Positions 25,204 through 34,737 are shown, counted from the first letter of the stretch. The stretch is DNA of 64,000 nucleotides from JBDHWG01 sp046328525 (GCA_046328525.1 JAXLWK010000005.1:62001-126000); one strand, 5' to 3'. The notes: generated by a model from the letters alone, not told the origin. A program made the numbers and translations.

Positions 25204-26406
25204 GTGCGCTACCTCGTGATGCTTGCCGCGCTGGGCCTGGTGCTGGCCGCCTGTCAGTCCACGCCCTCGGCTCCCCCGAATCCCGTCGCGATCGCGGGCG
25301 CGGCCCCGACGGCTGCGGTGACGCCGGCGTCCGCCGGCGTCAGCGCGAAAGCCGCGCCTACCACTGGCCCCGCCCCGACCGCCGCGCAGACGCAGGCGCC
25401 GCCTCCGACACCGACGACGCCCCCCACGCCGTCGCCGACGCCAGCGCCGCGCCCGCGCCAGATCACGGCCGACGGCTGCTGCGTCGCCCCGTCCTGGTCG
25501 CCGGACGGGCGCAAGGTCATCTTCCTGGACAAGCCCGCGCCCGACGCCCTCACCGCGTACTACGGCGTGGACGTGACGACGCCTGGCGCCAAGCCGGCGG
25601 TGTTCGAGGAGCGCGTCGCCCAGTGGAGCGGCGACTTCAAGTACATCACGACCCGGGGCGACGGCTTCGCCACCGTCGAGCGGCCGGCGGATGGCAAGAC
25701 GTGGCGCATCAACACCGGCCGATGCAGTGCGCTCGCGCCGACCGGCTGCCAGGTCAGCCTCTCCCCCGACCGCCAGCAGGTCGCCTGGTCCATCACCGCC
25801 GAAGCGACCGGCCCGTTCGAGAACCGGCACACCCAGGTGCGCCTCGCCAACATTGACGGCAGCAACGTCCGCACGGTCGCCAGCCTGCTCAGCACGCGCG
25901 CCGGCGCGTCGTGGTTCCCGGACAGCCGCCGCCTGCTCGTCAGCGGCCGCCCGGACGCGACCACCCAGGACATCGCCTTCTGGGTGCTGGACCTGGCCGA
26001 CGGCTCGATGAAGGAGATCCTGCGCGGCGAGCGCATCAATCGCGGCGCGCTGTCGCCCGACGGCCAGTGGCTATTCTACAGCATCGTCCTCGACGACAAC
26101 CCGGAGCGCAACGGACTGTGGATCATCCGCACCGACGGCACGGGCGAGCGCAAGCTGCCCTTCTTCGGCCCGGCCGCCTGGCGCGGCGACAACAAGCTGG
26201 TCTACATCCCCTTCCAGCCGGAAACGACGAGCCACAGCGTGTGGGAGTACGATGTCGCCAGGAACACGACGCGCCCGCTGACCGACCCGAAGGTTACGCC
26301 GTTCAAGATTTCTTTCGGCGACTGGGCCTTGTCGCCCGACGGCGCCCGCATCGTCTACATGTCGGCGGACGACCGCAACCTGTATGTCCTGGACCTACCA
26401 TCCTGA
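25204..26406 (+). CDS. TolB/PD40-type beta-propeller lipoprotein
   Basis: 400 residues from GTG at 25204, giving the lipoprotein signal MRYLVMLAALGLVLAAC (lipid Cys17). A Pro/Thr/Ala linker (~20-85) leads into a beta-propeller of PD40/WD40-like blades, seen as repeated WSPDGRKVIF, LSPDRQQVAW, WFPDSRRLLV, LSPDGQWLFY and LSPDGARIVY strands. This is a surface-exposed binding or scaffold domain rather than an enzyme; no catalytic motif is visible. It is followed after eight bases by a small gene on the same strand, probably in the same transcript. Confidence 0.85.
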   Translation: MRYLVMLAALGLVLAACQSTPSAPPNPVAIAGAAPTAAVTPASAGVSAKAAPTTGPAPTAAQTQAPPPTPTTPPTPSPTPAPRPRQITADGCCVAPSWSPDGRKVIFLDKPAPDALTAYYGVDVTTPGAKPAVFEERVAQWSGDFKYITTRGDGFATVERPADGKTWRINTGRCSALAPTGCQVSLSPDRQQVAWSITAEATGPFENRHTQVRLANIDGSNVRTVASLLSTRAGASWFPDSRRLLVSGRPDATTQDIAFWVLDLADGSMKEILRGERINRGALSPDGQWLFYSIVLDDNPERNGLWIIRTDGTGERKLPFFGPAAWRGDNKLVYIPFQPETTSHSVWEYDVARNTTRPLTDPKVTPFKISFGDWALSPDGARIVYMSADDRNLYVLDLPS

Positions 26407-26414
26407 GGCGCTCT

Positions 26415-26660
26415 ATGTCCGAAACGATTGCCGTTGAAGCGCGGCTCGACAGCGACGGCCGCGTCACGCCGCTCAGTGTCACCTGGCAGGGCCACTCGCG
26501 CACCGTCGCCGACGTGGGCCGCTCGTGGGTGGAGACGCGGGACGGCGTCCCCTACCGCCACATTCTGGTCATGCTGCCCAACAGCGACCGGCTGGAGCTG
26601 GCGCTCAACCAGCACACGCTCACGTGGGAGCTGGTCCAGGCGTGGACGACGCCCACGTGA
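26415..26660 (+). CDS. Small conserved-looking beta-rich protein, unknown function
   Basis: 81 residues starting MSETIAVEARLDSDGRVTP. The layout, an N-terminal strand with 'VEARLDSDG', 'PLSVTWQGHSRTVADVGRSW', a central loop and a C-terminal 'LELALNQHTLTWELVQAW', looks like a single compact beta domain. It is reminiscent of DUF6504 proteins, but I cannot confirm that. No signal peptide. It begins eight bases after the propeller lipoprotein stop codon, which argues for cotranscription. Confidence 0.7.
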   Translation: MSETIAVEARLDSDGRVTPLSVTWQGHSRTVADVGRSWVETRDGVPYRHILVMLPNSDRLELALNQHTLTWELVQAWTTPT

Positions 26661-27040
26661 GCTGACACAAGACAATACAGAATCCGCTATCTCGTCATAG
26701 CGAGAACCCCATGTCGTGTGACGACACGCGCTGACACAAGAACTCTGTCAAGCCGTCATTGCGAGCGTCAGCGAAGCAATCCCCCGCTCTGGCGACAGAC
26801 AGGCTGCTGCAAGAAAAGCAGGCTGTTGACCCACCGTGGGATTGCTTCGGCGTCCCATCGTCCTCCTCGCAATGACGGCGTGTCTTATGTGTTCTGAGCA
26901 GCGAAGCGGAGCCAACCATCGCCCTTGCGATAGACCGCCCAGCCCGCGAATGGCGAGCCTTTTCCCCGCCGAGAGATTGCTTCGGCGGCAAGGCCCGCCT
27001 CGCAATGACGCCTCAGCCTTTAGTCTCAAGGAGCCTGCCC
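26661..27040. repeat. Intergenic region made largely of CATTGCGAG / GAAGCAATC inverted repeats
   Basis: No gene in 380 bases. GTCATTGCGAGCGTCAGCGA followed by AGCAATCCC (26755-26783) pairs with GGGATTGCTTCGG (26838-26850) and CTCGCAATGACGG (26868-26880). A second right half follows (GAGATTGCTTCGGCGG, then CCTCGCAATGACGCC, 26971-27012). A lone left half (TTGCGAGCGGAGCGAAGCAA) occurs at 28990-29009. Such elements are widespread in Chloroflexota and some other bacteria (established, from memory). The last copy ends about 30 bases before the S9 peptidase start codon. Confidence 0.8.
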
Positions 27041-28984
27041 ATGCCTTCGCCCCGCATCGCCCCCTACGGTAGCTGGACGTCGCCCATCACCGCCGATGTC
27101 GCCGGCGCCGCCGCCGCCCTCCGCCGCCTGGGCGACTACCAGATCGCCCTCGACAACGGCGATGTCTACTGGACCGAGCCGCGGCCCCAGGAAGGCGGGC
27201 GCATGGCCCTGGTGCGCCGCCGCCCCAACGGCCCCGTCGAGACCGTAACCCCCGACGGCTTCAACGTCCGCGACCGAGTACATGAGTACGGCGGCGGCGC
27301 GTATGCCGTGTCCGGTGGCGTTGTCATCTTCTCGAACTTCGCCGACAACCGCCTCTACCGCCAGGCAGGCGACGCCGCGCCGCGCCCCATCACCGCCGAA
27401 GGGCCGTGGCGCTTCGCCGACATGGTGGGCGACCGCACCCGAAATCGCATCATCTGCGTCCGCGAGGAGCACACCACGACCGGCGAGGAGTGCGCGAACG
27501 CGCTGGTCGCCGTCAGCCTGGACGGGGACGAGGGCGGGCAGGTTCTGGCATCCGGGGCGGACTTCTACGCGTCGCCAGCCCTCGATGGGGCGGCGCGGCG
27601 GCTCGCCTGGCTCCAGTGGAACCACCCGCAAATGCCCTGGACGGGGAGCGAGCTGTGGCTTGCCGACATTGCAGCCGATGGAACCCTGGCGAATGCGCGG
27701 CAGATCGCCGGCGGGAACGGCGAGTCCATCTTCCAGCCGCGCTGGCTGGCCGATGGCACGCTCGTCTTCGTCTCGGACCGCAGCGACTGGTGGAACCTCT
27801 ACTGTTGGCGCGACGACGCAGTGACGCCACTGCACCCCATTGACGCCGAGATCGGCGTGCCGCAGTGGGCGCTAGGCGCGTCCACCTACGCCCCCGTCGC
27901 CGCCGACCTGATCGCCGCCGCCTACAATCGGCGCGGCCTGTGGAGTCTGGGCCTGTTCCCCACCGACGGCCGCCCCTTCACCACGGTGGACACGCCCTAC
28001 ACGGAGATCACGTCGGTGCAGGGCAGCGATGGCCGCGCCGTCTTCGCCGCCGCCGCGCCCCACATCCCGCCGTCCATCGTCGCGCTGGACATGGCGGCGC
28101 AGCGCCTGGACGTGCTCTACACCGTCGCCGCGCCCGGCATTGACGAGGCGTACCTGCCCACGCCGCAGTCTGTCGAGTTCCCCACCGACGGCGGCCAGAC
28201 CGCCCACGCCTTCTTCTACCCGCCCCACAACCCGGACTTTGCCCCGCCCGACGGCGAGCGCCCGCCGCTCATCGTCGTCAGCCACGGCGGGCCGACCGGC
28301 GCGACAACCGCCGTCCTCCGCCCAGACATCGCCTTCTGGACGAGCCGCGGCTTCGCCGTCCTCGACGTGAACTACGGCGGCAGCGCCGGCTTTGGCCGCG
28401 CCTACCGCGACAGATTGAACGGGCAGTGGGGGATTGTGGACGTAGCGGACTGCGCCAACGGGGCGCGCTGGCTGGTCGAGGGGGGGCGCGTGGACAAGGA
28501 CCGCCTCATCATTCGCGGCGGAAGCGCCGGCGGCTACACGACGCTCGCGGCGCTGACGTTCACCGACGTCTTCAAGGCCGGCGCGAGCTACTACGGCATC
28601 GGCGACCTGGAGGCGCTGGCGCGGGATACGCACAAGTTCGAGTCGCGCTACCTGGACGGCCTGGTCGCGCCCTATCCGGCCGGCCGCGCGGTCTACGTCG
28701 AGCGCTCGCCGATCCACTTCACCGAGCGCCTGTCCTGCCCTGTCATCTTCTTCCAGGGGCTGGACGACAAGGTCGTGCCGTCGAACCAGGCCGAGGCGAT
28801 GGTCGAGGCGCTGCGGCGCAAGGGGCTGGCCGTCGCCTACGTCGCCTTCGAGGGCGAGGGCCACGGCTTCCGCCGCGCCGACACCAACCGCCGGGCGCTG
28901 GACGCCGAACTTTACTTCTACGCCCGCGTCTTCGGCATCCCGCTCCCCGACGACGCGCCCGCCGTGGAGATCGAGAATCTATAG
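27041..28984 (+). CDS. S9 family (prolyl oligopeptidase-type) serine peptidase
   Basis: 647 residues from ATG at 27041 (AAGGAG seven bases upstream; the frame stays open further up only into repeat DNA). The N-terminal ~380 residues are a beta-propeller (HEYGGGAYAVSGG, FQPRWLADGTLVFVSDRSDW, DAEIGVPQWALG). The rest is an alpha/beta hydrolase domain with catalytic Ser in RGGSAGGYTTL (~495), Asp in FQGLDDKVVP (~575) and His in GEGHGF (~607). There is no signal peptide, so it is probably cytoplasmic and trims short peptides. It is closest in layout to acylaminoacyl-peptidase/dipeptidyl-peptidase types. It is monocistronic. Confidence 0.93.
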   Translation: MPSPRIAPYGSWTSPITADVAGAAAALRRLGDYQIALDNGDVYWTEPRPQEGGRMALVRRRPNGPVETVTPDGFNVRDRVHEYGGGAYAVSGGVVIFSNFADNRLYRQAGDAAPRPITAEGPWRFADMVGDRTRNRIICVREEHTTTGEECANALVAVSLDGDEGGQVLASGADFYASPALDGAARRLAWLQWNHPQMPWTGSELWLADIAADGTLANARQIAGGNGESIFQPRWLADGTLVFVSDRSDWWNLYCWRDDAVTPLHPIDAEIGVPQWALGASTYAPVAADLIAAAYNRRGLWSLGLFPTDGRPFTTVDTPYTEITSVQGSDGRAVFAAAAPHIPPSIVALDMAAQRLDVLYTVAAPGIDEAYLPTPQSVEFPTDGGQTAHAFFYPPHNPDFAPPDGERPPLIVVSHGGPTGATTAVLRPDIAFWTSRGFAVLDVNYGGSAGFGRAYRDRLNGQWGIVDVADCANGARWLVEGGRVDKDRLIIRGGSAGGYTTLAALTFTDVFKAGASYYGIGDLEALARDTHKFESRYLDGLVAPYPAGRAVYVERSPIHFTERLSCPVIFFQGLDDKVVPSNQAEAMVEALRRKGLAVAYVAFEGEGHGFRRADTNRRALDAELYFYARVFGIPLPDDAPAVEIENL

Positions 28985-28989
28985 CGAGT

Positions 28990-29009
28990 CGTTGCGAGCG
29001 GAGCGAAGC
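28990..29009. repeat. Lone half copy of the TTGCGAG / GAAGCAA repeat
   Basis: TTGCGAGCGGAGCGAAGCAA immediately follows the S9 peptidase stop codon. It matches the left half of the element at 26755 and itself forms a short imperfect hairpin. Confidence 0.6.
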
Positions 29010-29114
29010 AACCTCACGCCTTGGCGAAACACGCACTACGACCGCGCGCTTATCACCGGGACAAATCCGCTTTCGCGTCCTTCGCGGCCTTTCGCGCGCT
29101 TCGTGGGCCAGCCG

Positions 29115-29411
29115 TCACCCCTTCTTGAGCAGCGCCTCATACTCCGGCTGGCCGTCAATGAAGTCGGCGACAAACCAACATTGCGGCACGACCGCCAGGC
29201 TGTGGGCGCGGGCGTACTCCAGCCCGGCGGTCACGACCTGGCTGGCGATGCCCCGGCCGCGCAGCCCGATAGGCGTGTACGTGTGGGTGAACGCCATCGT
29301 CCCCGGCGACTCCACGTAATCCAGCACCGCCGTCTTGCCCTCGACCTCCGCCTCGAAGCGCCGCCGCTCCCGGTTATGCACGACCTGCACAATCAGCTCG
29401 TCGTCGTCCAT
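29115..29411 (-). CDS. Small GNAT-fold N-acetyltransferase (YjdJ/COG2388 type), copy 1
   Basis: 98 residues. The pattern VQVVHNRERRRFEAEVEGK, VLDYVESPGTMAFTHTY, LRGRGIASQVVTAGLEYAR and VVPQCWFVADFIDGQPEY is the short GNAT family typified by human GTLF3b and bacterial YjdJ. RGRGIAS is the acetyl-CoA pyrophosphate loop, and the conserved Cys in 'PQCWF' is kept. The true acceptor of such mini-GNATs is mostly unknown. It is a clear paralogue of the next gene, same length, same strand, ~210 bases apart, so a tandem duplication that has diverged. Confidence 0.88.
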   Translation of the reverse strand: MDDDELIVQVVHNRERRRFEAEVEGKTAVLDYVESPGTMAFTHTYTPIGLRGRGIASQVVTAGLEYARAHSLAVVPQCWFVADFIDGQPEYEALLKKG

Positions 29412-29622
29412 CGCGCGTCTCCCGGCTCTTTCTTGTCCGTGGATTCGGTGAGAATAAGGCTACTCGCAGCGGATGGAGTCACAGATGAACGGATAGTGTT
29501 GCCGCCTGGGAGTCTGCCAGCTATGGGTCAGTATCCGTTAATCCGGGCGTATCCGTTGCGAGCCGGCCGCAGTCCAGCCCCCTCACTTCGTTCGGGGTGA
29601 CAGCTATGTTCTAGCCTGCCCC

Positions 29623-29919
29623 CTACCCACGCAGAAGCAGCGGGCGGTACTCCGGGTGGCGCTCGATGTAGCTGCTCACGAACGGGCAGTCGGACACGAC
29701 ACGCAGATTCTCAGCCCGGGCGTAGTCCAGCCCGGTTTTCGCCAGCTGGCTGCCGACGCCGTGGCCCTCCAGCTCGTCCGGCACACCTGTATGCAGGAAC
29801 ACAATCATGCCCGGCGCCATCTCATACTCCAACACCCCCAGGTAGCCATCCGCGTGCGCCTCGAAGCGGCTCGCCGACGGATTGTTCACGACCTGCACCG
29901 GGACCTTCTCATCACTCAT
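29623..29919 (-). CDS. Small GNAT-fold N-acetyltransferase (YjdJ/COG2388 type), copy 2
   Basis: 98 residues from ATG at 29919 (GGCCAGGG upstream). It has VQVVNNPSASRFEAHADGY, VLEYEMAPGMIVFLHTGV, LEGHGVGSQLAKTGLDYAR and VVSDCPFVSSYIERHPEYR, aligning along its whole length with copy 1. The acetyl-CoA loop here is EGHGVGS, and the 'SDCPF' Cys is present. The 210 bases separating the two copies hold no gene. It is preceded by the clpX terminator, so it must have its own promoter or depend on readthrough. Confidence 0.88.
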   Translation of the reverse strand: MSDEKVPVQVVNNPSASRFEAHADGYLGVLEYEMAPGMIVFLHTGVPDELEGHGVGSQLAKTGLDYARAENLRVVSDCPFVSSYIERHPEYRPLLLRG

Positions 29920-29944
29920 CCCTGGCCCCCCTCTCCTCAACAAA

Positions 29945-29982
29945 CACGGGGAGTGCGATGACAAGCCATCTCACTCCCCGTG
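29945..29982 (-). terminator. Rho-independent terminator of the tig-clpP-clpX operon
   Basis: CACGGGGAGTG (29945-29955) pairs perfectly with CACTCCCCGTG (29972-29982). On the minus strand it is followed by TTTGTTG. It sits 35 bases after the clpX stop codon. Confidence 0.85.
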
Positions 29983-30016
29983 GGCGCTTCCTTATACGCG
30001 ATGGCAGCCAGCCAGG

Positions 30017-31298
<1,282 letters not shown>

Positions 31299-31312
<14 letters not shown>

Positions 31313-31976
31313 CAGCCTTCACCTCTTGGGTCAGCCCTGCCTCGTGGCGCACGTCCTCGGGACGCGCTTCCTCACTGAAGTGGATCTCAGGCCCGGGCAG
31401 CACCTCGTCAATGAGGCCGTATTCCTTGGCCGCGATGGCGTCCATGTAGCGGTCGCGGTCGAAGTCGCGGGCGATGCGCTGAATGGTCTGGCCGGTGTGG
31501 TGGGACATGATCTCGTTCATGCGGCGCTGGAGACGCACAATCTCGCGCGCCATGATCTCGATGTCCTGGGTGTAGCCACGCGCGCCACCGCCGGCCGGGT
31601 GCATGTGGATGGTAGCGTTGGGCAGCGCGTAGCGGCGGCCCTTGGTGCCGGACGCCAGCAGCACGGTGCCCATGCTCGCCGTCATGCCGACCGCCACGGT
31701 CGAGACGGGGGCGCGAATCGCCTGGATGGTGTCGTAGATTCCGAGGCCGGAGTAGACGACACCGCCGGGCGAGTTGATGTACATCCGGATCTCTTTCTCC
31801 TGGTCCTGGCTGTCGAGCCACAGGAGCTGAGCAATGATAAGATTGGCGATCTGGTCATCAATGCCCGTGCCGAGGAAGATGATCCGCTCCTTGAGCAGCA
31901 AGGAGAAGATATCCATGTGTCGCTCGCCTCGGCCGGTGTTCTCGATAACCATGGGGATCAGAGCCACGGGGTCCAT
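31299..31976 (-). CDS. clpP: ATP-dependent Clp protease proteolytic subunit ClpP
   Basis: 225 residues from ATG at 31976 (AAGGAAA upstream; the frame extends to 32039, but MDPVALIPMVIENTGRGER is the canonical start). Catalytic Ser is in GMTASMGTVLLASG, His in TIHMHPAGGG, and Asp in DFDRDRYMDAIAAKEYGLID. Motifs ERIIFLG and YINSPGG are intact. ClpP forms the barrel peptidase served by ClpX. The C-terminal ~25 residues (EEARPEDVRHEAGLTQEVK) are an extra acidic tail compared with E. coli ClpP. Confidence 0.97.
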
Positions 31977-32099
31977 CGAGATTTCCTTTCTGCGTCTCTC
32001 GTGCGCTAATCGCTTACTGTCGCTAACCTGCTCTGCCAATATGCTGCACCAGGATAGATGGCGTGGACGCGCGTCACCTTACGCGGCGCGGGCAGCGAC

Positions 32100-33464
32100 T
32101 CACTCGGCGGCGGGGCGGCCGGCCTCGACCGGCGTCTCATCCGCCGCTGCCTCGTCGTCCGCCGCAGATGCGACGGGCGCCTCGACGGCGCTGTCCTCGG
32201 CGTCCTCCACCTCCTCATCCTCCGGCGCGGCAAGCGACTCCATTTGGTCCGCCGGCCAGCCCGGCCCCACCCCGGCAATCGTCTCGACCAGCCAGTCGAG
32301 CGTCGCGCGCAGCCGCCCATTGCCGCGCTGCTCGGCCGGGAAGTCGGCCGGCGGCTCGATGTTCTCGCGCCGGGCGATGTCGTCCAGGAGCAGCGTGCGC
32401 GCGATGCGCCGTTCCAGCTCCGGGGCAAGCTCCGCCCGCAAATCCTCCGGCGTTCGGTTGGTCATGCGCAGGAAATTGTCGAGGCTGAAGCCCATGCGCT
32501 CCAGGGTCTTCTCCTGGCGCTCCATCTCTTCCTCGATCTGCTGTTGCAGCAGAATGGGCGGGAAGCTGACGACGGCCTGCGCCAGCACGGCGTCGAGAAC
32601 GTCATTCTCGACCTTCTCGCGGCCCTCGCGGGACGCCTGAAACTCCAGGTTCTGGCGAATACGATGCTCCAGGTCGTCTAGCGTCTGGAACTCCTCGCTC
32701 ACCCCTTGCGCGAAGGCGTCGTCCAACTCTGGCAAGTTCTGTTCCTTGACGGCGTGTAGCGTGACCTTGAAGCTCGCCGTCTTCTCGCGCAACGCCTCGC
32801 GCTCGAAATCGTCGGGGAACGTCAGGCTGAACTCGCGCGTCTCCCCGTCGGACATGCCGATGATCTCGTCCACGAAAGCGGGCGGGAACTCGCGGAAGGA
32901 CTCTTCCTTGAGCACGAACTCGTCGCCGTAGGTCTCGATGATGCGCTCCCCGTCCGTCTCGCCCTCGACGTCGGCCGTCACCATGTCTTCGAGCTGCGCC
33001 GGGCGCTCGACGGGCGTCCAGGTGGCCTGCTGCTGCTGGAGGCGCTCGATCTGGTCTTCCACGTCGTCGTCGGTTACTTCCGGCAGCGTCGCCTCGATTT
33101 TCACCGAGCGGTAGTCGCCGGGGTCCACCGTGGGGGGCAGGGGCACGAGGAGCTGGAAGGTGAGCGGCTCGTGCGAGAGCAACTTGACTTCACCGGGCGC
33201 GAACGGCTCCAGCTTCTGCTGCTCTATCGCTTCCTTGTAGACCTGCGGCCCCATGTCGTCTATGGCCGCCTCGAGCACCTGCTCCTCGCCGAACACGCGG
33301 ACGACGTGGCTATAGGGGGCTTTGCCCGGCCGGAAGCCGGGAATTCGATAGCGTTGGGAAATGCGGCGCGCTGCCTGTTGCTTGGCGCGCTCGACCCGCT
33401 CCGGCTCGACTTCGACGACCAGAACGGTTTGGTGGTTTTCAACACCTTGCTCGGTAATATTCAA
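32100..33464 (-). CDS. tig: Trigger factor (ribosome-associated chaperone, peptidyl-prolyl isomerase)
   Basis: 454 residues from a TTG start at 33464 (GGGAGG eight bases upstream). The N-terminal ribosome-binding domain has the signature loop GFRPGKAP; a PPIase-like domain follows (~150-240, with EEFPPAFVDEIIGMSDGETREF-type spacing), then a helical substrate-holding arm with an EMERQEKTLERMGFSLDNFL segment. The last ~60 residues are an acidic Ala/Glu/Asp tail not typical of trigger factor (EDEEVEDAEDSAVEAP). Trigger factor binds nascent chains at the ribosome exit. It is first in the tig-clpP-clpX operon. Confidence 0.95.
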   Translation of the reverse strand: MNITEQGVENHQTVLVVEVEPERVERAKQQAARRISQRYRIPGFRPGKAPYSHVVRVFGEEQVLEAAIDDMGPQVYKEAIEQQKLEPFAPGEVKLLSHEPLTFQLLVPLPPTVDPGDYRSVKIEATLPEVTDDDVEDQIERLQQQQATWTPVERPAQLEDMVTADVEGETDGERIIETYGDEFVLKEESFREFPPAFVDEIIGMSDGETREFSLTFPDDFEREALREKTASFKVTLHAVKEQNLPELDDAFAQGVSEEFQTLDDLEHRIRQNLEFQASREGREKVENDVLDAVLAQAVVSFPPILLQQQIEEEMERQEKTLERMGFSLDNFLRMTNRTPEDLRAELAPELERRIARTLLLDDIARRENIEPPADFPAEQRGNGRLRATLDWLVETIAGVGPGWPADQMESLAAPEDEEVEDAEDSAVEAPVASAADDEAAADETPVEAGRPAAE

Positions 33465-33495
33465 CGCGGGGTCCTCCCAATCATACGGTGAGGAT

Positions 33496-33501
33496 AGTAT
33501 A
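33496..33501 (-). promoter_or_regulatory. Extended -10 box upstream of tig
   Basis: On the minus strand TGC-TATACT forms an extended -10 element 31 bases upstream of the tig TTG start. The -35 region is weak, as expected for extended -10 promoters. Confidence 0.55.
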
Positions 33502-33548
33502 GCACATCACGGCTAAAAGGGGAAAGATACCTGACAGCGCCTTAGAGC

Positions 33549-34028
33549 CTATCCGAATAACCCTGTGGCACGGAGGGCGATGAGGGCGCAGGCGAAGTGC
33601 AGAAAGGCGCAGTAGTGTTCGGGCTTCTTGTCCCAGCGCACCAGAATACGTCGAAAGCGGTTGAGCCAGCTGTGGCTGCGCTCGACGACCCAGCGCCGCG
33701 CCTTCTTGCCGGCCTCGCGCTTGAGATCCTGCGCCTCTTCGCCCCGCGAGCGGATGTGGGCGGTGAAACCAAACTCGGCCAGCGTCTTACGCACTTCGTC
33801 GTAGTCGTAGCCTTTGTCCAGGCACAGCCCTTGCGGCTGCTCATCCGTGGGCTGAGGTCGCGCCACGACGATACTTTCAAGCGTCTCACGCACCAGCTTC
33901 ATGTCGTGCCGATTCGCGCCGTCCACTGCCAGGCCAATCGGCACACCCGACCCTTCGGTCAACAGACTGCGCTTGACGCCGCCTTTGCCGCGGTCGGTGG
34001 GGTTCGGCCCCGTCTTTTTCCCCCCCAA
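33549..34028 (-). CDS. IS5-type transposase, downstream frame (DDE catalytic part)
   Basis: 159 residues from a nominal TTG at 34028. It carries the rest of the DDE core: GGVKRSLLTEGSGVPIGLAV, AVDGANRHD, CLDKGYDYDEV with the second Asp, and RRWVVERSHSWLNRFRRI with the catalytic Glu. It overlaps the first frame by 143 bases and lies one base forward of it (+1). The overlap contains GGGGGGGAAAAA, a plausible slippery site. In several IS5-group elements the active transposase is a fusion made by frameshift or slippage (established for the group); here that is inference. Confidence 0.8.
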   Translation of the reverse strand: MGGKKTGPNPTDRGKGGVKRSLLTEGSGVPIGLAVDGANRHDMKLVRETLESIVVARPQPTDEQPQGLCLDKGYDYDEVRKTLAEFGFTAHIRSRGEEAQDLKREAGKKARRWVVERSHSWLNRFRRILVRWDKKPEHYCAFLHFACALIALRATGLFG

Positions 34029-34422
34029 GCGGCGCTTTGGTCATCGCCCCGTCCATACTCAGCCAGTCCCAGTCGATGCCTTTCAACTCGTCGAAGCGTT
34101 GGACGCCGACTTGCCACAGCTTCAGGAACACGCCCGCTGCGGCCCACACCTGAAAGCGGTCATGCGCGGTGGACTTGGCGCACAACTCCGTCTGGTTCAG
34201 CGCCTCCCACTGACAGCCCGTGCGCAGGACGTAGAAGATGGCATCGGCGCAGCGACGGTCGGGGACACGCGGGCGGCCGCCGCCGAAGCGGTGGGTGTTG
34301 ACATGCTCTGGCAGCAGCGGCTCCAGCATGGCCCACAGTTCGTCAGAGATGCAGAAACCGGTCGTCGTGCGGTTGTTGGGCGTTCGTGCTCGTGTTCGTT
34401 GGGCGGGTGTTTCTGTGTTCAT
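33886..34422 (-). CDS. IS5-type transposase, upstream frame (DUF4096-like N-terminal part)
   Basis: The first frame of the transposase. The N-terminal half resembles the DUF4096 domain (FCISDELWAMLEPLLPEH, RCADAIFYVLRTGCQWEAL, AHDRFQVWAAAGVFLKLW), then reaches the first catalytic Asp in LSMDGAMTKAP. After a run of seven G and five A (34014-34026) the rest of this frame is non-homologous, and homology continues in the next frame, so the C-terminal ~50 residues are out of frame. The product is either the N-terminal part alone or, through frameshifting, a full transposase. Confidence 0.8.
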   Translation of the reverse strand: MNTETPAQRTRARTPNNRTTTGFCISDELWAMLEPLLPEHVNTHRFGGGRPRVPDRRCADAIFYVLRTGCQWEALNQTELCAKSTAHDRFQVWAAAGVFLKLWQVGVQRFDELKGIDWDWLSMDGAMTKAPLGGEKDGAEPHRPRQRRRQAQSVDRRVGCADWPGSGRRESARHEAGA

Positions 34423-34463
34423 ACTTAAAAGTATACGTCATATTCCGTTATTCGGATAGGCAC

Positions 34464-34613
34464 TTAGTACGGCCCAATCGGGACGCTCCCTAGCGTGACG
34501 GCATTATCCTTCGCCCCCGCGCTCGCGCTTACCACCGGCAGACGCTCCATCGTCTCCAGATCGTAGAACCCCACCTCAAGCCGATAGTCCGCCGTCGGCG
34601 CATCCTCTTTCTC
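34464..34613 (-). pseudogene. C-terminal remnant of a lost gene next to the IS
   Basis: On the minus strand about 49 codons (EKEDAPTADYRLEVGFYDLE..., ending VTLGSVPIGPY) stop at TAA 34464-34466. The 'YRLEVGFYDLETMERLPV' style is that of the C-terminal beta domain found on some membrane mannosyltransferase-type proteins in this phylum (from memory, low certainty). A stop codon lies a few codons upstream and no start or longer frame exists, so it is a broken gene. The stop codon coincides with the IS target site. The remaining 34629-34737 shows nothing recognisable. Confidence 0.55.
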
Positions 34614-34737
34614 ATGACCCGAACTCACTTACGGCTATCTTCTCTGACCGAGGCTTGCGTGCGGGGCGGCGAATAAAACTTCCCTGAAGACAAGGGCGAA
34701 TTATAGCCACAACCCGACGCCAGGGCTAGTTTACCCC

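Larger units (their letters stand above)
33545..34463 (-). mobile_element. IS5-type insertion sequence, ~919 bp
   Basis: The ends carry matching terminal inverted repeats: GAGCCTATCCGAATAAC at 33545-33561 and the complement of GTGCCTATCCGAATAAC at 34447-34463. TTA flanks both sides (33542-33544 and 34464-34466), consistent with the short target duplications of the IS427-like branch; in fact CTTAG is shared across both junctions, so the exact boundary is uncertain by a base or two. Two overlapping minus-strand transposase frames fill the element. Intact ends suggest a fairly recent insertion. Confidence 0.88.

Noticed and set aside
34629..34737. More of the lost gene beyond the remnant at 34464-34613
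   Set aside because: Stop codons and AT-rich non-coding sequence; no homologous pattern.
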